Origin: an uncultured SAR116 cluster alpha proteobacterium
GTDB lineage: Bacteria; Pseudomonadota; Alphaproteobacteria; Puniceispirillales; Marisalimonadaceae
NCBI GenBank assembly: GCA_902595145.1
Contig: CACJOU010000006.1
Location: forward strand, 18,090 to 82,089
DNA length: 64,000 nt
Direction: 5' to 3'
Within the stretch, counting starts at the first letter, position 1, and every line of letters starts with the position of its first letter. The position numbers and the translations under genes are program-made. Positions 7,266 through 15,876 of the stretch are shown here, one piece after another. The notes below the pieces were generated by a model. It had not been told where the DNA came from, ran no database searches, and was given only the letters and a program-made list of their open reading frames with translations.

Positions 7266-7874
7266 ATGAATGATTTCAAGGAAAGAGATTTTTTCCATGA
7301 GGGAATGAGACACTACCAAGACCTTTTTGATGGACGAAGAACTGCTGAAGCAATAGAAAAAAAAAGAAAACATTATGAATTTTGGGATGATGAAAAAAAT
7401 CTTATAAAAAATTCAAAGTTTTTCTTCATATCAAGTTCTTGGAATGGTTACATAGATTGTAATATTAAGTCAGGTGACCCAGGATTTGTGAAAATAATTG
7501 ATAAGGGCACTATTGAATATCCTGAGTATGATGGAAATTCTATGTACAGAACTGCTGGAAATATTTTTAAAAACCCAAATGTAGGTTTGCTTTTTGTAAA
7601 TTTTGATAAAGGAAGTCGTAGAATAAGAATTAACGGTATCGCATCAATACATCATGACCAAAAAACTATAAAAAACCACTTTGGTGCAAAATTTGTCATA
7701 AGAATTAAATGTGAAATTTATCCAAACTGTCCTCGTTATATTCCAAATTTAAATACCAAAAAACCTTCTATTTATATACCGAGGAAAGGACAGGGTGCTC
7801 CCCCAGCACCTGAATGGAAAGAAAGAGATTATATTAAAAACATTCTACCTGAAGGCGACCCTCATAAAAAGTAG
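7266..7874 (+). CDS. Pyridoxamine 5'-phosphate oxidase-like FMN-binding protein
   Basis: A 202-residue protein of the split-barrel flavoprotein family. The body runs FFFISSSWNGYIDCNIKSGD, PGFVKIID, then the GN-x-M/R...NIFKNPNVGLLFV block and RIRINGIASI, the usual order in the PNPOx-like proteins that are not true PdxH. These bind FMN or F420 and reduce or scavenge small substrates; the substrate is unknown. No signal peptide. It is the largest intact enzyme-like cargo in the island and follows the broken arm of site E. Confidence 0.7.
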   Translation: MNDFKERDFFHEGMRHYQDLFDGRRTAEAIEKKRKHYEFWDDEKNLIKNSKFFFISSSWNGYIDCNIKSGDPGFVKIIDKGTIEYPEYDGNSMYRTAGNIFKNPNVGLLFVNFDKGSRRIRINGIASIHHDQKTIKNHFGAKFVIRIKCEIYPNCPRYIPNLNTKKPSIYIPRKGQGAPPAPEWKERDYIKNILPEGDPHKK

Positions 7875-8406
7875 AAATAAACTGAAGTCTTATAGCATCG
7901 TATGAGAAATTAATTTTACTCTAAAACAACAACCAAAAGACAAAGTTACTTTGATAAATTTTAAAAAGATCATAAGATGAACTTATGAGGATTATCTTAT
8001 TAATATTTAAATTGTATTAGTGACTAATATTTACAAGTTGGTAATTAAAATGGAACATATTAAAAATTTCTTAGAAAGGTTTGATTTTTTATATTGTATT
8101 GTAATGCAGTTAATGATTTGTGGTTGGATTGGTAAAATATTAAGTTTTATCAACTTAAAAAAAAACTTTGCAATGAATAATTTTTTACAATGGAGACGTT
8201 AGATATTTTTATAGCCAATATACACTATTTTACTTTTTTTAAACGTATTCCAAACCAAACATTTATTGACAAACCTTCTGCGCTTTTATGGTTGGCTTTT
8301 GCAATGTATATTTTGAGGTAGTTAGTAAGTGGCAGAGATTACAAATCGTTAAAATAAAATGTGGTGAAAATTAATCCTTATTTAATAATAACTTTGAGTA
8401 GTTGAA
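7875..8406. other. Gene-poor stretch with two weak small frames
   Basis: Two overlapping short + strand frames lie here: 8020-8202 (60 codons, hydrophobic middle) and 8190-8321 (43 codons, METLDIF..., ending LAFAMYILR). They overlap by 13 bases. Neither has a convincing ribosome site or family. I see nothing else. Confidence 0.3.
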
Positions 8407-8910
8407 ATGAAAAAACTTTTTATGATGACACTAATATTTTTAATTCAGCTTTCCCCATCTTTTGGAAGCGTTGATGGTAAAGGAATTATTTGTAAATGTT
8501 TAGACTGTAAATTAGATCATTTGGACCCTTCTTCTTATATGCCAAATAATATACCAACAGAAATTGGATTTCATTTTAAAACTAATAAAGTATCAATATA
8601 TTATATAAGAAAAATTGGAGATAAAATTAAAGTAGGTGAGAATGTTCAAACAACTCTTCGAAAGAAAAAAAGATTTAGTTATGATAAAAATGAAATTAAA
8701 TGGACCTATAAAGATAGTTTAAATATTTACGCTTATTCTCTAGATAGAAAAACATTAATTCTAAGTAAAATGAATATTACCAAAACAGAAAAATTTAACA
8801 TGAGAAAGTGTGAGTCATTTAAAGAAATAGAATTCTTCAATAAGATGAACAAATTATCTGACGATTATCAAAAAATTTATGATAAACAAACTAATAAAAA
8901 TAAAATATAA
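8407..8910 (+). CDS. Secreted protein of unknown function
   Basis: A 167-residue protein with a signal peptide (hydrophobic to about residue 18, cleavage near SFGS). An early Cys cluster (CKCLDC) follows, then alternating strands (GFHFKTNKVSIYYIRKIG, KIKWTYKD-like, LNIYAYSLDRKTLIL) and a charged helical tail. It loosely resembles the protein at 4777 in layout. Both are followed by MRK-type membrane peptides, here broken. Confidence 0.6.
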   Translation: MKKLFMMTLIFLIQLSPSFGSVDGKGIICKCLDCKLDHLDPSSYMPNNIPTEIGFHFKTNKVSIYYIRKIGDKIKVGENVQTTLRKKKRFSYDKNEIKWTYKDSLNIYAYSLDRKTLILSKMNITKTEKFNMRKCESFKEIEFFNKMNKLSDDYQKIYDKQTNKNKI

Positions 8911-9036
8911 ATGAGAAAAAAGTTTAATTATTTTATAAAATTTTGAGTGTAACTACATTTTTGTGGTTTACATTAATTATAGAAACATTGTTTTTATTTA
9001 GAATAAGATTATATATTATCAGTAAGTTAACATATA
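8911..9036 (+). pseudogene. Decayed one-span peptide, relative of 5291-5383
   Basis: ATG 8911 reads MRKKFNYFIKF and stops at 8944. In another frame from 8940 the sequence continues ILSVTTFLWFTLIIETLFLF, which lines up with VISIETLFWVLLIVGTLYFF of the intact peptide. A one-base shift in a T/A run therefore separates start and membrane span. Confidence 0.45.
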
Positions 9037-9082
9037 ATTGTAAATAAAGTCCTTCACTGAAAATAACAGTTGAGAATTATAT

Positions 9083-10216
9083 TTAAATATCAACAAGATT
9101 AATTAAATCAGGTATATTTTTTTTAAATTTAAAAAAACCTTTCGTAGCATGAGGGAAAGCATTACGATCCCAATCTCTTAAGAAAAAATTATATTGAATA
9201 TTTAATTGTTTTAATTTGTCTTTAAATTTTTTAACATTAAAAATTTTATTTCCTACTGTTTCATAGGGTAAGATTAAATTTTTAATTTTTTTCTTAGTTA
9301 ACCAATCAAAAATTTGATTATAGTTTTCAGTAATTTCAAAACTTTTATTATTTTTTATAATATCTTGTAAAATATTATTGTTAAAGTCATTTACCAATTT
9401 ATTCTCATGTTTAGTTGAATATACACAGCACTCATAGGTTATTTCCATGTTTTTAAAGATATAATTAAGAGATAAATCATTTCTATTTAAAATGATTCCT
9501 AAGTTATCAAAATTTTTAAATTCAATTTTGTCAGGCTTAACAAATGGTAATACATAACTATTGTTATGTTCTATATAGTTATAGTTAATCTTTTCTTTAA
9601 GTTGGCCAGCAGGGTTGAATCTACCATTTGTAAAGTAGTTTATATTTTCTGACATCGCTAAATATGGCTTATTAATTGTCTGTAAACCTGCTACCCACCT
9701 CCATCCTAAAGTATTTGACGCAGGACAAAAATCTAATAAATTTTTTCTAAAAAAATCAGCTCCAGATTGCCAGCTATAACCTAAGGTAAAAATCCAAATA
9801 CTAGCAAACCACATTCTAGAGTGATTATGTAAATATCCAGTATCTAATAATTCTTCTTTCCAATAATCAAAGCATTTTATACCTGTTTTTTTTGGCAATG
9901 GTTGATGTTGACTTGTGTTTAAATATTCATCATAGATCCAAGGATGTGATTCAAGCCAACCTTTCCAATAAGTTCTCCAAAAAATTTCCTCTATAAATTT
10001 TTCAATAGTTTTTAAATTATTATTACTAACTGCAATTTTTAAAACTTCTTCTTCAGTTATAAATCTTGTTCTTAAATAAGGAGAGAGTTTAGAAACATTT
10101 TTATGAGGAGGTCCAAGGTCATAATTCCTTTTTTCTGAATATCTTGGTAGTTCTTTTACAGTAAAATTAATTAGATTTTCAATTAGTTGAGATTTTTTTG
10201 TAGGAAACATTGTCAT
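9083..10216 (-). CDS. Photolyase/cryptochrome-like FAD-binding protein, apparently domain-permuted
   Basis: A 377-residue protein whose N-terminal half is the FAD-binding helical domain of the photolyase/cryptochrome family: SKLSPYLRTRFIT near residue 43, FWRTYWKGWLESHPW, HSRMWFASIWIFTLGYSW, and DFCPASNTLGWRWVAGLQT. The antenna/Rossmann domain that normally precedes it is missing. Instead residues about 215-377 look Rossmann-like and end R-D-W-D...FPHATKGFFKFK, as if that domain moved to the C-terminus. Probable role is light-dependent DNA repair or sensing. It follows the DUF3429 gene by 4 bases in one operon. Confidence 0.75.
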   Translation of the reverse strand: MTMFPTKKSQLIENLINFTVKELPRYSEKRNYDLGPPHKNVSKLSPYLRTRFITEEEVLKIAVSNNNLKTIEKFIEEIFWRTYWKGWLESHPWIYDEYLNTSQHQPLPKKTGIKCFDYWKEELLDTGYLHNHSRMWFASIWIFTLGYSWQSGADFFRKNLLDFCPASNTLGWRWVAGLQTINKPYLAMSENINYFTNGRFNPAGQLKEKINYNYIEHNNSYVLPFVKPDKIEFKNFDNLGIILNRNDLSLNYIFKNMEITYECCVYSTKHENKLVNDFNNNILQDIIKNNKSFEITENYNQIFDWLTKKKIKNLILPYETVGNKIFNVKKFKDKLKQLNIQYNFFLRDWDRNAFPHATKGFFKFKKNIPDLINLVDI

Positions 10217-10220
10217 TTTA

Positions 10221-10700
10221 TCAAATGTTCTTAACTAAAAAATAAGAAAATATTAAAATAGATGTAACAGATATAGTTAATGATCGTCTTAAAAACAAAT
10301 ACCAAATAGGAAATTTTAAATACTTAATAATAAACTCATCAACAAATTGAACAATAACAAAGCATAAAGCTAAAATGATTATAGTTATGTTGTGATTGAA
10401 AATTAAAATTAATCCACTCCACAACGATGGAATAATTGACCAGCATATGATGAATGCTTTAACTTTTTCAGTAATTAAATCCTTACTATCATTGAGAATA
10501 ATTCCCCAATAAACAGCACCTAAGAATGTTAAAATAATTGACCCATAATATTTTGGTAAATTAATTACAAAAAATAAATTATCTTTATTTAACAATAGAT
10601 CAATTAATCCAAAAAAAAATGGCAACAAACCTAGAATACTAAAAAAAATAATTAGTTTAGAATTACGATTTTTAAAATAAAAATAATTTATAAAATTCAT
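10221..10700 (-). CDS. DUF3429 family membrane protein
   Basis: A 159-residue protein with four to five hydrophobic segments. It shows the DUF3429 pattern: an early LGLLPFFFG, then YYGSIILTFLGAVYWG, IPSLWSGL, and a closing FPIWYLFLRRSLT. The function of the family is unknown. It is the first gene of the leftward pair with the photolyase-like gene (4-base gap), and it is divergent from the methyltransferase at 10783, so the promoter lies in 10701-10782. Confidence 0.8.
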   Translation of the reverse strand: MNFINYFYFKNRNSKLIIFFSILGLLPFFFGLIDLLLNKDNLFFVINLPKYYGSIILTFLGAVYWGIILNDSKDLITEKVKAFIICWSIIPSLWSGLILIFNHNITIIILALCFVIVQFVDEFIIKYLKFPIWYLFLRRSLTISVTSILIFSYFLVKNI

Positions 10701-10782
10701 TTCTGATATACTTTTTTTTACAATAAATTTAATTTATTATGTAACATAATATTTTATTTATAGTTTTCAAAAAGTATTTTTT

Positions 10783-11418
10783 ATGAATACATGTAAAGTA
10801 TGTAAAAGTTATAATCTTAAAATTTTTTTAAAATCAGGAAAATCAATTTATTGGGGATGCAAAGTTTGTGGTTCAAAATTTTTAGATCCAAAAAATTACA
10901 TATCGAATAGTTATGAGAAAAAACATTATTTAAAACATAATAATTCAATAAATGATCTAAACTACAAAAATTTTCTCTTAAAATTATTTGAACCCTTTAA
11001 AGATAAAATTTCAACTAGTGATATAGGTTTAGATTATGGTTGTGGGTTTGCTCCTGCTTTAGCTAATATATTTAAAAATTATGGGTTTAAAGTAGAATTA
11101 TATGATCCATTTTTTTTTCCTAATAAAGACGTTTTATTAAAAAAATATAAGTTTATTACTTGTTCTGAAGTGGTTGAACACTTTTTCAATCCCTATGATG
11201 AATTTGATAAAATTAATAATCTTCTAGATAATAATTCTTGGTTTGGTGTAATGACTACCTTTCTGCCAAAGGATGACCTTTTTGAAAACTGGTATTATAG
11301 AAGAGATCCAACACATGTTGTTTTTTATAAAAAAAAAACTTTTAAGTATATTGGGTTTCAAAGAAACTGGCAGGTTTTTTTCCCATCAGAAAATGTAGTT
11401 CTTTTTTATAAAAAATAA
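10783..11418 (+). CDS. SAM-dependent methyltransferase with N-terminal zinc ribbon
   Basis: A 211-residue protein. Residues 4-30 carry two cysteine pairs (CKVC and CKVC), a zinc ribbon. The class I methyltransferase fold follows with the SAM loop GLDYGCGFAPALA near residue 85 and the EVVEHFFNP acidic motif near residue 130. Substrate unknown. It is divergent from the DUF3429-photolyase pair, which suggests a shared function or regulation. Confidence 0.75.
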   Translation: MNTCKVCKSYNLKIFLKSGKSIYWGCKVCGSKFLDPKNYISNSYEKKHYLKHNNSINDLNYKNFLLKLFEPFKDKISTSDIGLDYGCGFAPALANIFKNYGFKVELYDPFFFPNKDVLLKKYKFITCSEVVEHFFNPYDEFDKINNLLDNNSWFGVMTTFLPKDDLFENWYYRRDPTHVVFYKKKTFKYIGFQRNWQVFFPSENVVLFYKK

Positions 11419-11474
11419 TTTAAAATTAAACCGTATGTGTTATTAATATTTATTCAAAATTTACGGTTAGTTTG

Positions 11475-11609
11475 GTGAAAAAATTAAGAATAAAAACCTC
11501 TTGTGGTATTGAAAAATATAACAAATTAAAAATGAATAAAACTGTATTTGGTAAACTTCGTTTTTATTGGTTTAATTTTTTTGCAATTCTAAGAGATTTA
11601 AATAAATAA
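11475..11609 (+). CDS. Possible 44-residue basic protein
   Basis: A GTG at 11475 opens a frame rich in Lys/Arg (VKKLRIKTSCGIEKYN..., ending RFYWFNFFAILRDLNK). Its TAA overlaps the ATG of the next gene by one base (TAATG), a typical translational coupling. No family and no strong ribosome site are seen. Confidence 0.35.
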   Translation: MKKLRIKTSCGIEKYNKLKMNKTVFGKLRFYWFNFFAILRDLNK

Positions 11610-12181
11610 TGGAAAAAAAATCAAAAGATGAAAAAACTCTTTTTGATGGTGATGATTTTCTTTTTAAGAGATACTTAAAAGACTGTAATATTTACTTTGA
11701 ATATGGTGTAGGTGACTCAACTACTTGGGTGTTGGAAAATACATCATCTAGAATAATATCAGTAGATACAGATAAAAAATGGATTAATAAAATTGATATT
11801 TCCAAGAGAAAAAAAAGTATAGACATACACTGGATTAATCTTGGAGAAATAGAAAGTTGGGGTCGACCTAAAACCTATGAATATAGGAAACATTTTATTG
11901 ATTATATTAGTTGTGTGTGGAATTTTAAGCTTAAAGCTGATGTGATTTTAATTGACGGTAGGTTTCGTATAGCTTCTTTTTTGTTTAGTCTGATTAACGC
12001 AAAAGAGGATAGTGTAATAATTTTTGACGACTATATGAACAGACCACACTATCATGTCGTAGAAGAGGTTATAGATGTCTATGAGAATTTTGGTCGCCAA
12101 GCAGTGTTTAAAGTTCCTAAGGTATTTAACAAAGAAATAGCAGAAGATTTATTCAAAAAATTTATATATGTTATGGATTAG
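11609..12181 (+). CDS. SAM-dependent methyltransferase-like protein
   Basis: A 190-residue protein. YFEYGVGDSTTWVL near residue 30 has the look of a SAM-binding first loop. RIISVDTDKKW is the second-strand acid. DVILIDGRFR and VIIFDDYMNR are the fourth- and fifth-strand motifs, as in small Rossmann methyltransferases and FkbM-like relatives. Substrate unknown. The gene converges on lptD with a 4-base overlap of the two 3' ends. Confidence 0.6.
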   Translation: MEKKSKDEKTLFDGDDFLFKRYLKDCNIYFEYGVGDSTTWVLENTSSRIISVDTDKKWINKIDISKRKKSIDIHWINLGEIESWGRPKTYEYRKHFIDYISCVWNFKLKADVILIDGRFRIASFLFSLINAKEDSVIIFDDYMNRPHYHVVEEVIDVYENFGRQAVFKVPKVFNKEIAEDLFKKFIYVMD

Positions 12182-14367
12182 TTCTTAATTCTTTCACCTA
12201 ACTCTCTTGTAATAGCCTTAGGTTGATATTTAAAATCACCAAGATTTCTGAAACTAAATGTCAAATAAACAGAATCTTCAGGTAATATATCTCTATCAGC
12301 AATCCCACCAGTACTTTTATACTCAAATAAAATAGTTAAGCAATTATCAAACATATATCCAGTTCCAGTATATTCTAAACCTAAAGTTTCAGAGATCAGT
12401 TCTTCGTCATTATTTTTCAGGTCATATTTTCTAGAATAGCTTGTTTTCCAATTTGAAAAGTTTTTTGATAAATCTAATACTAATTCTTCTCTATCATTAT
12501 TATCAGCAACAAATTGATTATTAACTGATCTATGATTAGCAGAATATGAAAAACCATCGACATTACCATTAAATTGAAAATCTGAGGTATCAGATTTTAA
12601 ATCATGATGATTATAAAGAGAGAACCACGAGAAATTATACATTTCATTTATATTCCAGCTTATTGTATTAATTATATGTGATTGCCTATCTTTATTAGCA
12701 ATGGAAATGTTTTTTTGAGTTCCACTTAATTTATGGCTTTGACCAACAAAAAAATTGAAATCACCAAAAGTTTCATTCATTCCTAAAACAGTAATCCCAA
12801 AATTCAATCTATCGTTTGATTGTATATTATCCCTTCCTTGATATTGATTGTTTAAAAATAAGTTAGCTTGATCTAAAATAAATTCAGACGAATCTCTGTT
12901 AGGGACTTCGTCAGTTCTATCAGTGGTAAAAAGGGAACTCAGTTGAATCTTGGGCTCAATGATAAAATTAGAGGTTTCGCTAATAAAATCAAATTGGTTA
13001 CTAGCAGCAATTGAAAATCCAGAAGAAATTCTATCAATATATCTATTACCATTTGTGTCGTTTGCCGGTCTTCCTTGAATAGAATATAAATCCAGCCCTA
13101 TATTAGCATCAGCATCTAATAATAAATTTTCAAAATATAATTTCTTATTTATATTTCCAAATCCAGCCCATCTTTTAATATCATAGCTTTCATCATTATA
13201 TATTGAATGAGCATTAAGCTTAATGTCATAATTATAACCATGCATTTTATTAGTGTTAAAAATATGATGGGATACTGATGGAGCTAAAACAGGTTCGTTA
13301 TTACTACTTGCTTCGTCAAGTTTTTGAATATTGTAAATTTCAATATTCGATATTGAATTATTATTAATTTTTTTTAATTCAATATAACTTTTGTAACTTG
13401 TATCTTCATCAAAGCCATACCTTCTCATAAATGTTTCTTGATCAGCATATTTGCCTTCAATTGTCATATCCCAATTATTTTTTAGAGAAGTTAATGCTTT
13501 TAAATTTACTGCGAATACATTATCACCATTTGATTTATTAGTATCTAAATTACCATTATATATATTTGTTTCTAAAGATGTATTTTCATATTCTTTCCTA
13601 ATATTTAACTGATCCGCATGACCTGTTTTACCATTTTGATGAGTGGTAAACGTCATATCCCATGTTGGGTCATTTTCAGGGGTGTAATAATATGGAACTT
13701 TAATATAAAATCTATTTCTGTCAGAGTATCCATAGACAGGTGTAAGAAAACCTGACCTTCTTTTAACTGTCCAATCAGGAAAACTTAGATATGGTAAATA
13801 ATAAATAGGTAAAGAAAATATTTTCATTACCGGATGTTTGAGGTAAATAGTTTGTGTTTTTGGATCATGACGAATTTGTTTAGATTCTAATCTCCAAATA
13901 GGTGTTTCTTGCTTTTTCAAATCACAATCACAAGCTGTATATACGCCCTCATTAAAGAAACTTTCACCAAGATCATTTTTTTTGAAATTTTCAGCACTTA
14001 CACTTGATTTATCTTCTAATTTTCCAAAAAGTGGAATTGCGACAACTGACTTAAATTCATTAGTTAAAACTACCTCATTAGATTCATATATAGATCCGTC
14101 TTTTTCTGTTAATATCACTTTACCTGTTGCAATAGCCTTATCTATATTTTGATCGTAAACCACCTTATCAGCGATAATTTTTCTATTCTTATTTATTATT
14201 ACAACACTACCTGATGCTGTTACTATTTTGTTTTTTTCGTCAACTTTGATTGTATCACTAGTAAATTCTACCTCTTTAGTATTTGAAGATAAATTATTTT
14301 TAGTTTCTCCAAAAGATTTACTGGAGAGAATAATTATTAATGTAAAGATTATACTTAAAGTTTTCAT
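12178..14367 (-). CDS. lptD: LPS-assembly protein LptD
   Basis: LptD is the outer-membrane barrel that inserts lipopolysaccharide into the outer leaflet. The 729-residue protein has a signal peptide (hydrophobic about 4-19, cleavage near SFG). A periplasmic OstA/LptA-like jelly roll follows at about residues 30-140 (FTSDTIKVDEKNKIVTASGS, DKAIATGKVILTE). After a Cys-containing linker (TACDCD) the rest is barrel, including the conserved P-x-Y-Y-L-P-Y-L-S-F-P-D...KRRSGFLTP segment. A late Cys (FDNC) could pair with the early ones. It stands alone, without the surA-pdxA-ksgA set usual in relatives. Confidence 0.93.
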   Translation of the reverse strand: MKTLSIIFTLIIILSSKSFGETKNNLSSNTKEVEFTSDTIKVDEKNKIVTASGSVVIINKNRKIIADKVVYDQNIDKAIATGKVILTEKDGSIYESNEVVLTNEFKSVVAIPLFGKLEDKSSVSAENFKKNDLGESFFNEGVYTACDCDLKKQETPIWRLESKQIRHDPKTQTIYLKHPVMKIFSLPIYYLPYLSFPDWTVKRRSGFLTPVYGYSDRNRFYIKVPYYYTPENDPTWDMTFTTHQNGKTGHADQLNIRKEYENTSLETNIYNGNLDTNKSNGDNVFAVNLKALTSLKNNWDMTIEGKYADQETFMRRYGFDEDTSYKSYIELKKINNNSISNIEIYNIQKLDEASSNNEPVLAPSVSHHIFNTNKMHGYNYDIKLNAHSIYNDESYDIKRWAGFGNINKKLYFENLLLDADANIGLDLYSIQGRPANDTNGNRYIDRISSGFSIAASNQFDFISETSNFIIEPKIQLSSLFTTDRTDEVPNRDSSEFILDQANLFLNNQYQGRDNIQSNDRLNFGITVLGMNETFGDFNFFVGQSHKLSGTQKNISIANKDRQSHIINTISWNINEMYNFSWFSLYNHHDLKSDTSDFQFNGNVDGFSYSANHRSVNNQFVADNNDREELVLDLSKNFSNWKTSYSRKYDLKNNDEELISETLGLEYTGTGYMFDNCLTILFEYKSTGGIADRDILPEDSVYLTFSFRNLGDFKYQPKAITRELGERIKN

Positions 14368-14413
14368 TTTTACTTACTTCAATTATTAATTTAAAATAAT
14401 TTTTTTTAACTAT

Positions 14414-15871
14414 TTAAAATAGTACTTTCCCTGGGTTCATTATTCCTTGGGGATCTAATTGTTTTTTTATTAACCCCATAATTGAATATGCTACTTCATC
14501 TTTATGAGTTTTTAAACTATCTTTTTTTAGTTGACCGATACCATGTTCAGCAGAAAATGATCCATTATAATTATGAACAATTTTATATAATTCTTTCGTT
14601 AATTCTAAACTCTTTCCTTGAAACCCATCAGGCAAAGATCCATTCCCAAAGACATTATAATGTAGATTACCATCACCTAAATGACCAAAATAAATTGTTT
14701 TAAGATTAGGTAAAAAATTAGAAATCATAATTTGTGCATCTTTATGAAAATTATCGATAAATTCGACTGGTAAAGATATATCATGTTTCAAGCACTTTAT
14801 GAGATTTGAACTTTCAAGCTCTTTTTTTTCAGATTCAGCAGCTGCTTCTCTAATAGACCAAAGTGCTCTTTTTTGATTTTCATTTGTGCAAATTGTAGCA
14901 TCAGATATTAGATTAACCTCAAAACATTCTTCTAATACATTTTCAATTGATTTAATAATTTGAACTTCTCCATTTTGATTAGGAGTAATTTCATTATTTG
15001 AAAAGCTAGAAACATCTATTAAAACTCCCATTTCAGGCATTTTCCCAAGGGGCATTACAATATTATCAATATTATTTTTTGCAACTTCCCAAAAACTTTT
15101 TGGCATAAGTTCAAAAGATTCAATTCTGTCTGGGAAGTGAGATTTGAAAGTATTTAATAACTTTACTGCATTGGAAATTTCATTAGCCTCTACAAATAAG
15201 GTAGTAATCATTTTAGGTAATTGAAAAAGCTTTAAGGTGGCAGCTGTAATTATTCCAAGTGTTCCCTCAGCACCAATAAAAAGGTTTTTCAAGTCATACC
15301 CCGTATTATCTTTTTTAAGTTCTGAAATTAAGTTCATAATTTTACCAGTTGGCAAAACAACCTCTAGACCAAGGCAGAGCTCTCTTGTGTTTCCATATTT
15401 TAAAACATTTACACCACCTGCATTAGTAGATAAATTGCCGCCAATCATGCATGAACCTTGGGCCCCTAAACTCAGCGGGAAAAACAAATCTTCCTTTTCT
15501 ACAACATCATGTATCTGACTTAAAATAACCCCGGATTCCACTATTATTGTTTGAGACTCTTTGTTAAATTGTCGAACCTTATTCATTTTTTCAAATGAAA
15601 CTACAATTGAAGTACCACTATTATCTGGTGTTGCTGCTCCACAAAGACTTGTGTTTCCACCCTGAGGCACCACACCAATTTTATTTTTATTTGCAAATTT
15701 CATAATATCTGAAACTTCTATCGTGTTGATTGGTTTTAATATTGCAGCAGCATCGCCTTTATATTGCCCTCTCCAATCTTGAACATATTTGATATGATCT
15801 TTTTTTGTGAATATTGGATTATGTTTTAAATCAAGTGATTTAAGTTTCATTTCTAAAGAAGTATTGTCCAT
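14414..15871 (-). CDS. FAD-linked oxidase, GlcD/D-2-hydroxyacid dehydrogenase type
   Basis: A 485-residue flavoenzyme of the vanillyl-alcohol-oxidase/GlcD class, oxidising a D-2-hydroxy acid (D-lactate, glycolate or D-2-hydroxyglutarate). The FAD-binding domain (about residues 30-215) has PQGGNTSLCG, GGNLSTNAGG and LFIGAEGTLGIIT. The C-terminal substrate domain has HLGDGNLHYN and FSAEHGIGQLK. DWRGQYKG near residue 32 is typical of the D-2-hydroxyglutarate dehydrogenase branch, but the substrate cannot be fixed. It lies 5 bases downstream of the CysQ-TsaC fusion in the same operon. Confidence 0.85.
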   Translation of the reverse strand: MDNTSLEMKLKSLDLKHNPIFTKKDHIKYVQDWRGQYKGDAAAILKPINTIEVSDIMKFANKNKIGVVPQGGNTSLCGAATPDNSGTSIVVSFEKMNKVRQFNKESQTIIVESGVILSQIHDVVEKEDLFFPLSLGAQGSCMIGGNLSTNAGGVNVLKYGNTRELCLGLEVVLPTGKIMNLISELKKDNTGYDLKNLFIGAEGTLGIITAATLKLFQLPKMITTLFVEANEISNAVKLLNTFKSHFPDRIESFELMPKSFWEVAKNNIDNIVMPLGKMPEMGVLIDVSSFSNNEITPNQNGEVQIIKSIENVLEECFEVNLISDATICTNENQKRALWSIREAAAESEKKELESSNLIKCLKHDISLPVEFIDNFHKDAQIMISNFLPNLKTIYFGHLGDGNLHYNVFGNGSLPDGFQGKSLELTKELYKIVHNYNGSFSAEHGIGQLKKDSLKTHKDEVAYSIMGLIKKQLDPQGIMNPGKVLF

Positions 15872-15876
15872 TTTCT

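Noticed and set aside
7101..7373. 90-codon - strand frame over the start of the flavin-oxidase-like gene
   Set aside because: It consists of runs of Phe/Ser from the opposite strand of Lys/Glu-rich coding DNA and overlaps a gene with clear family motifs.
8020..8202. 60-codon + strand frame as a gene
   Set aside because: No ribosome site, unusual composition, overlapped by a second short frame, no resemblance to known proteins. Listed only as part of a gene-poor stretch.
1055..9082. Tn7 or a Tn7-like transposon downstream of glmS
   Set aside because: The location fits attTn7, but no TnsA-E protein, no CRISPR effector and no Tn7-type end repeats are visible, and the duplicated coding end of glmS is not a Tn7 feature.
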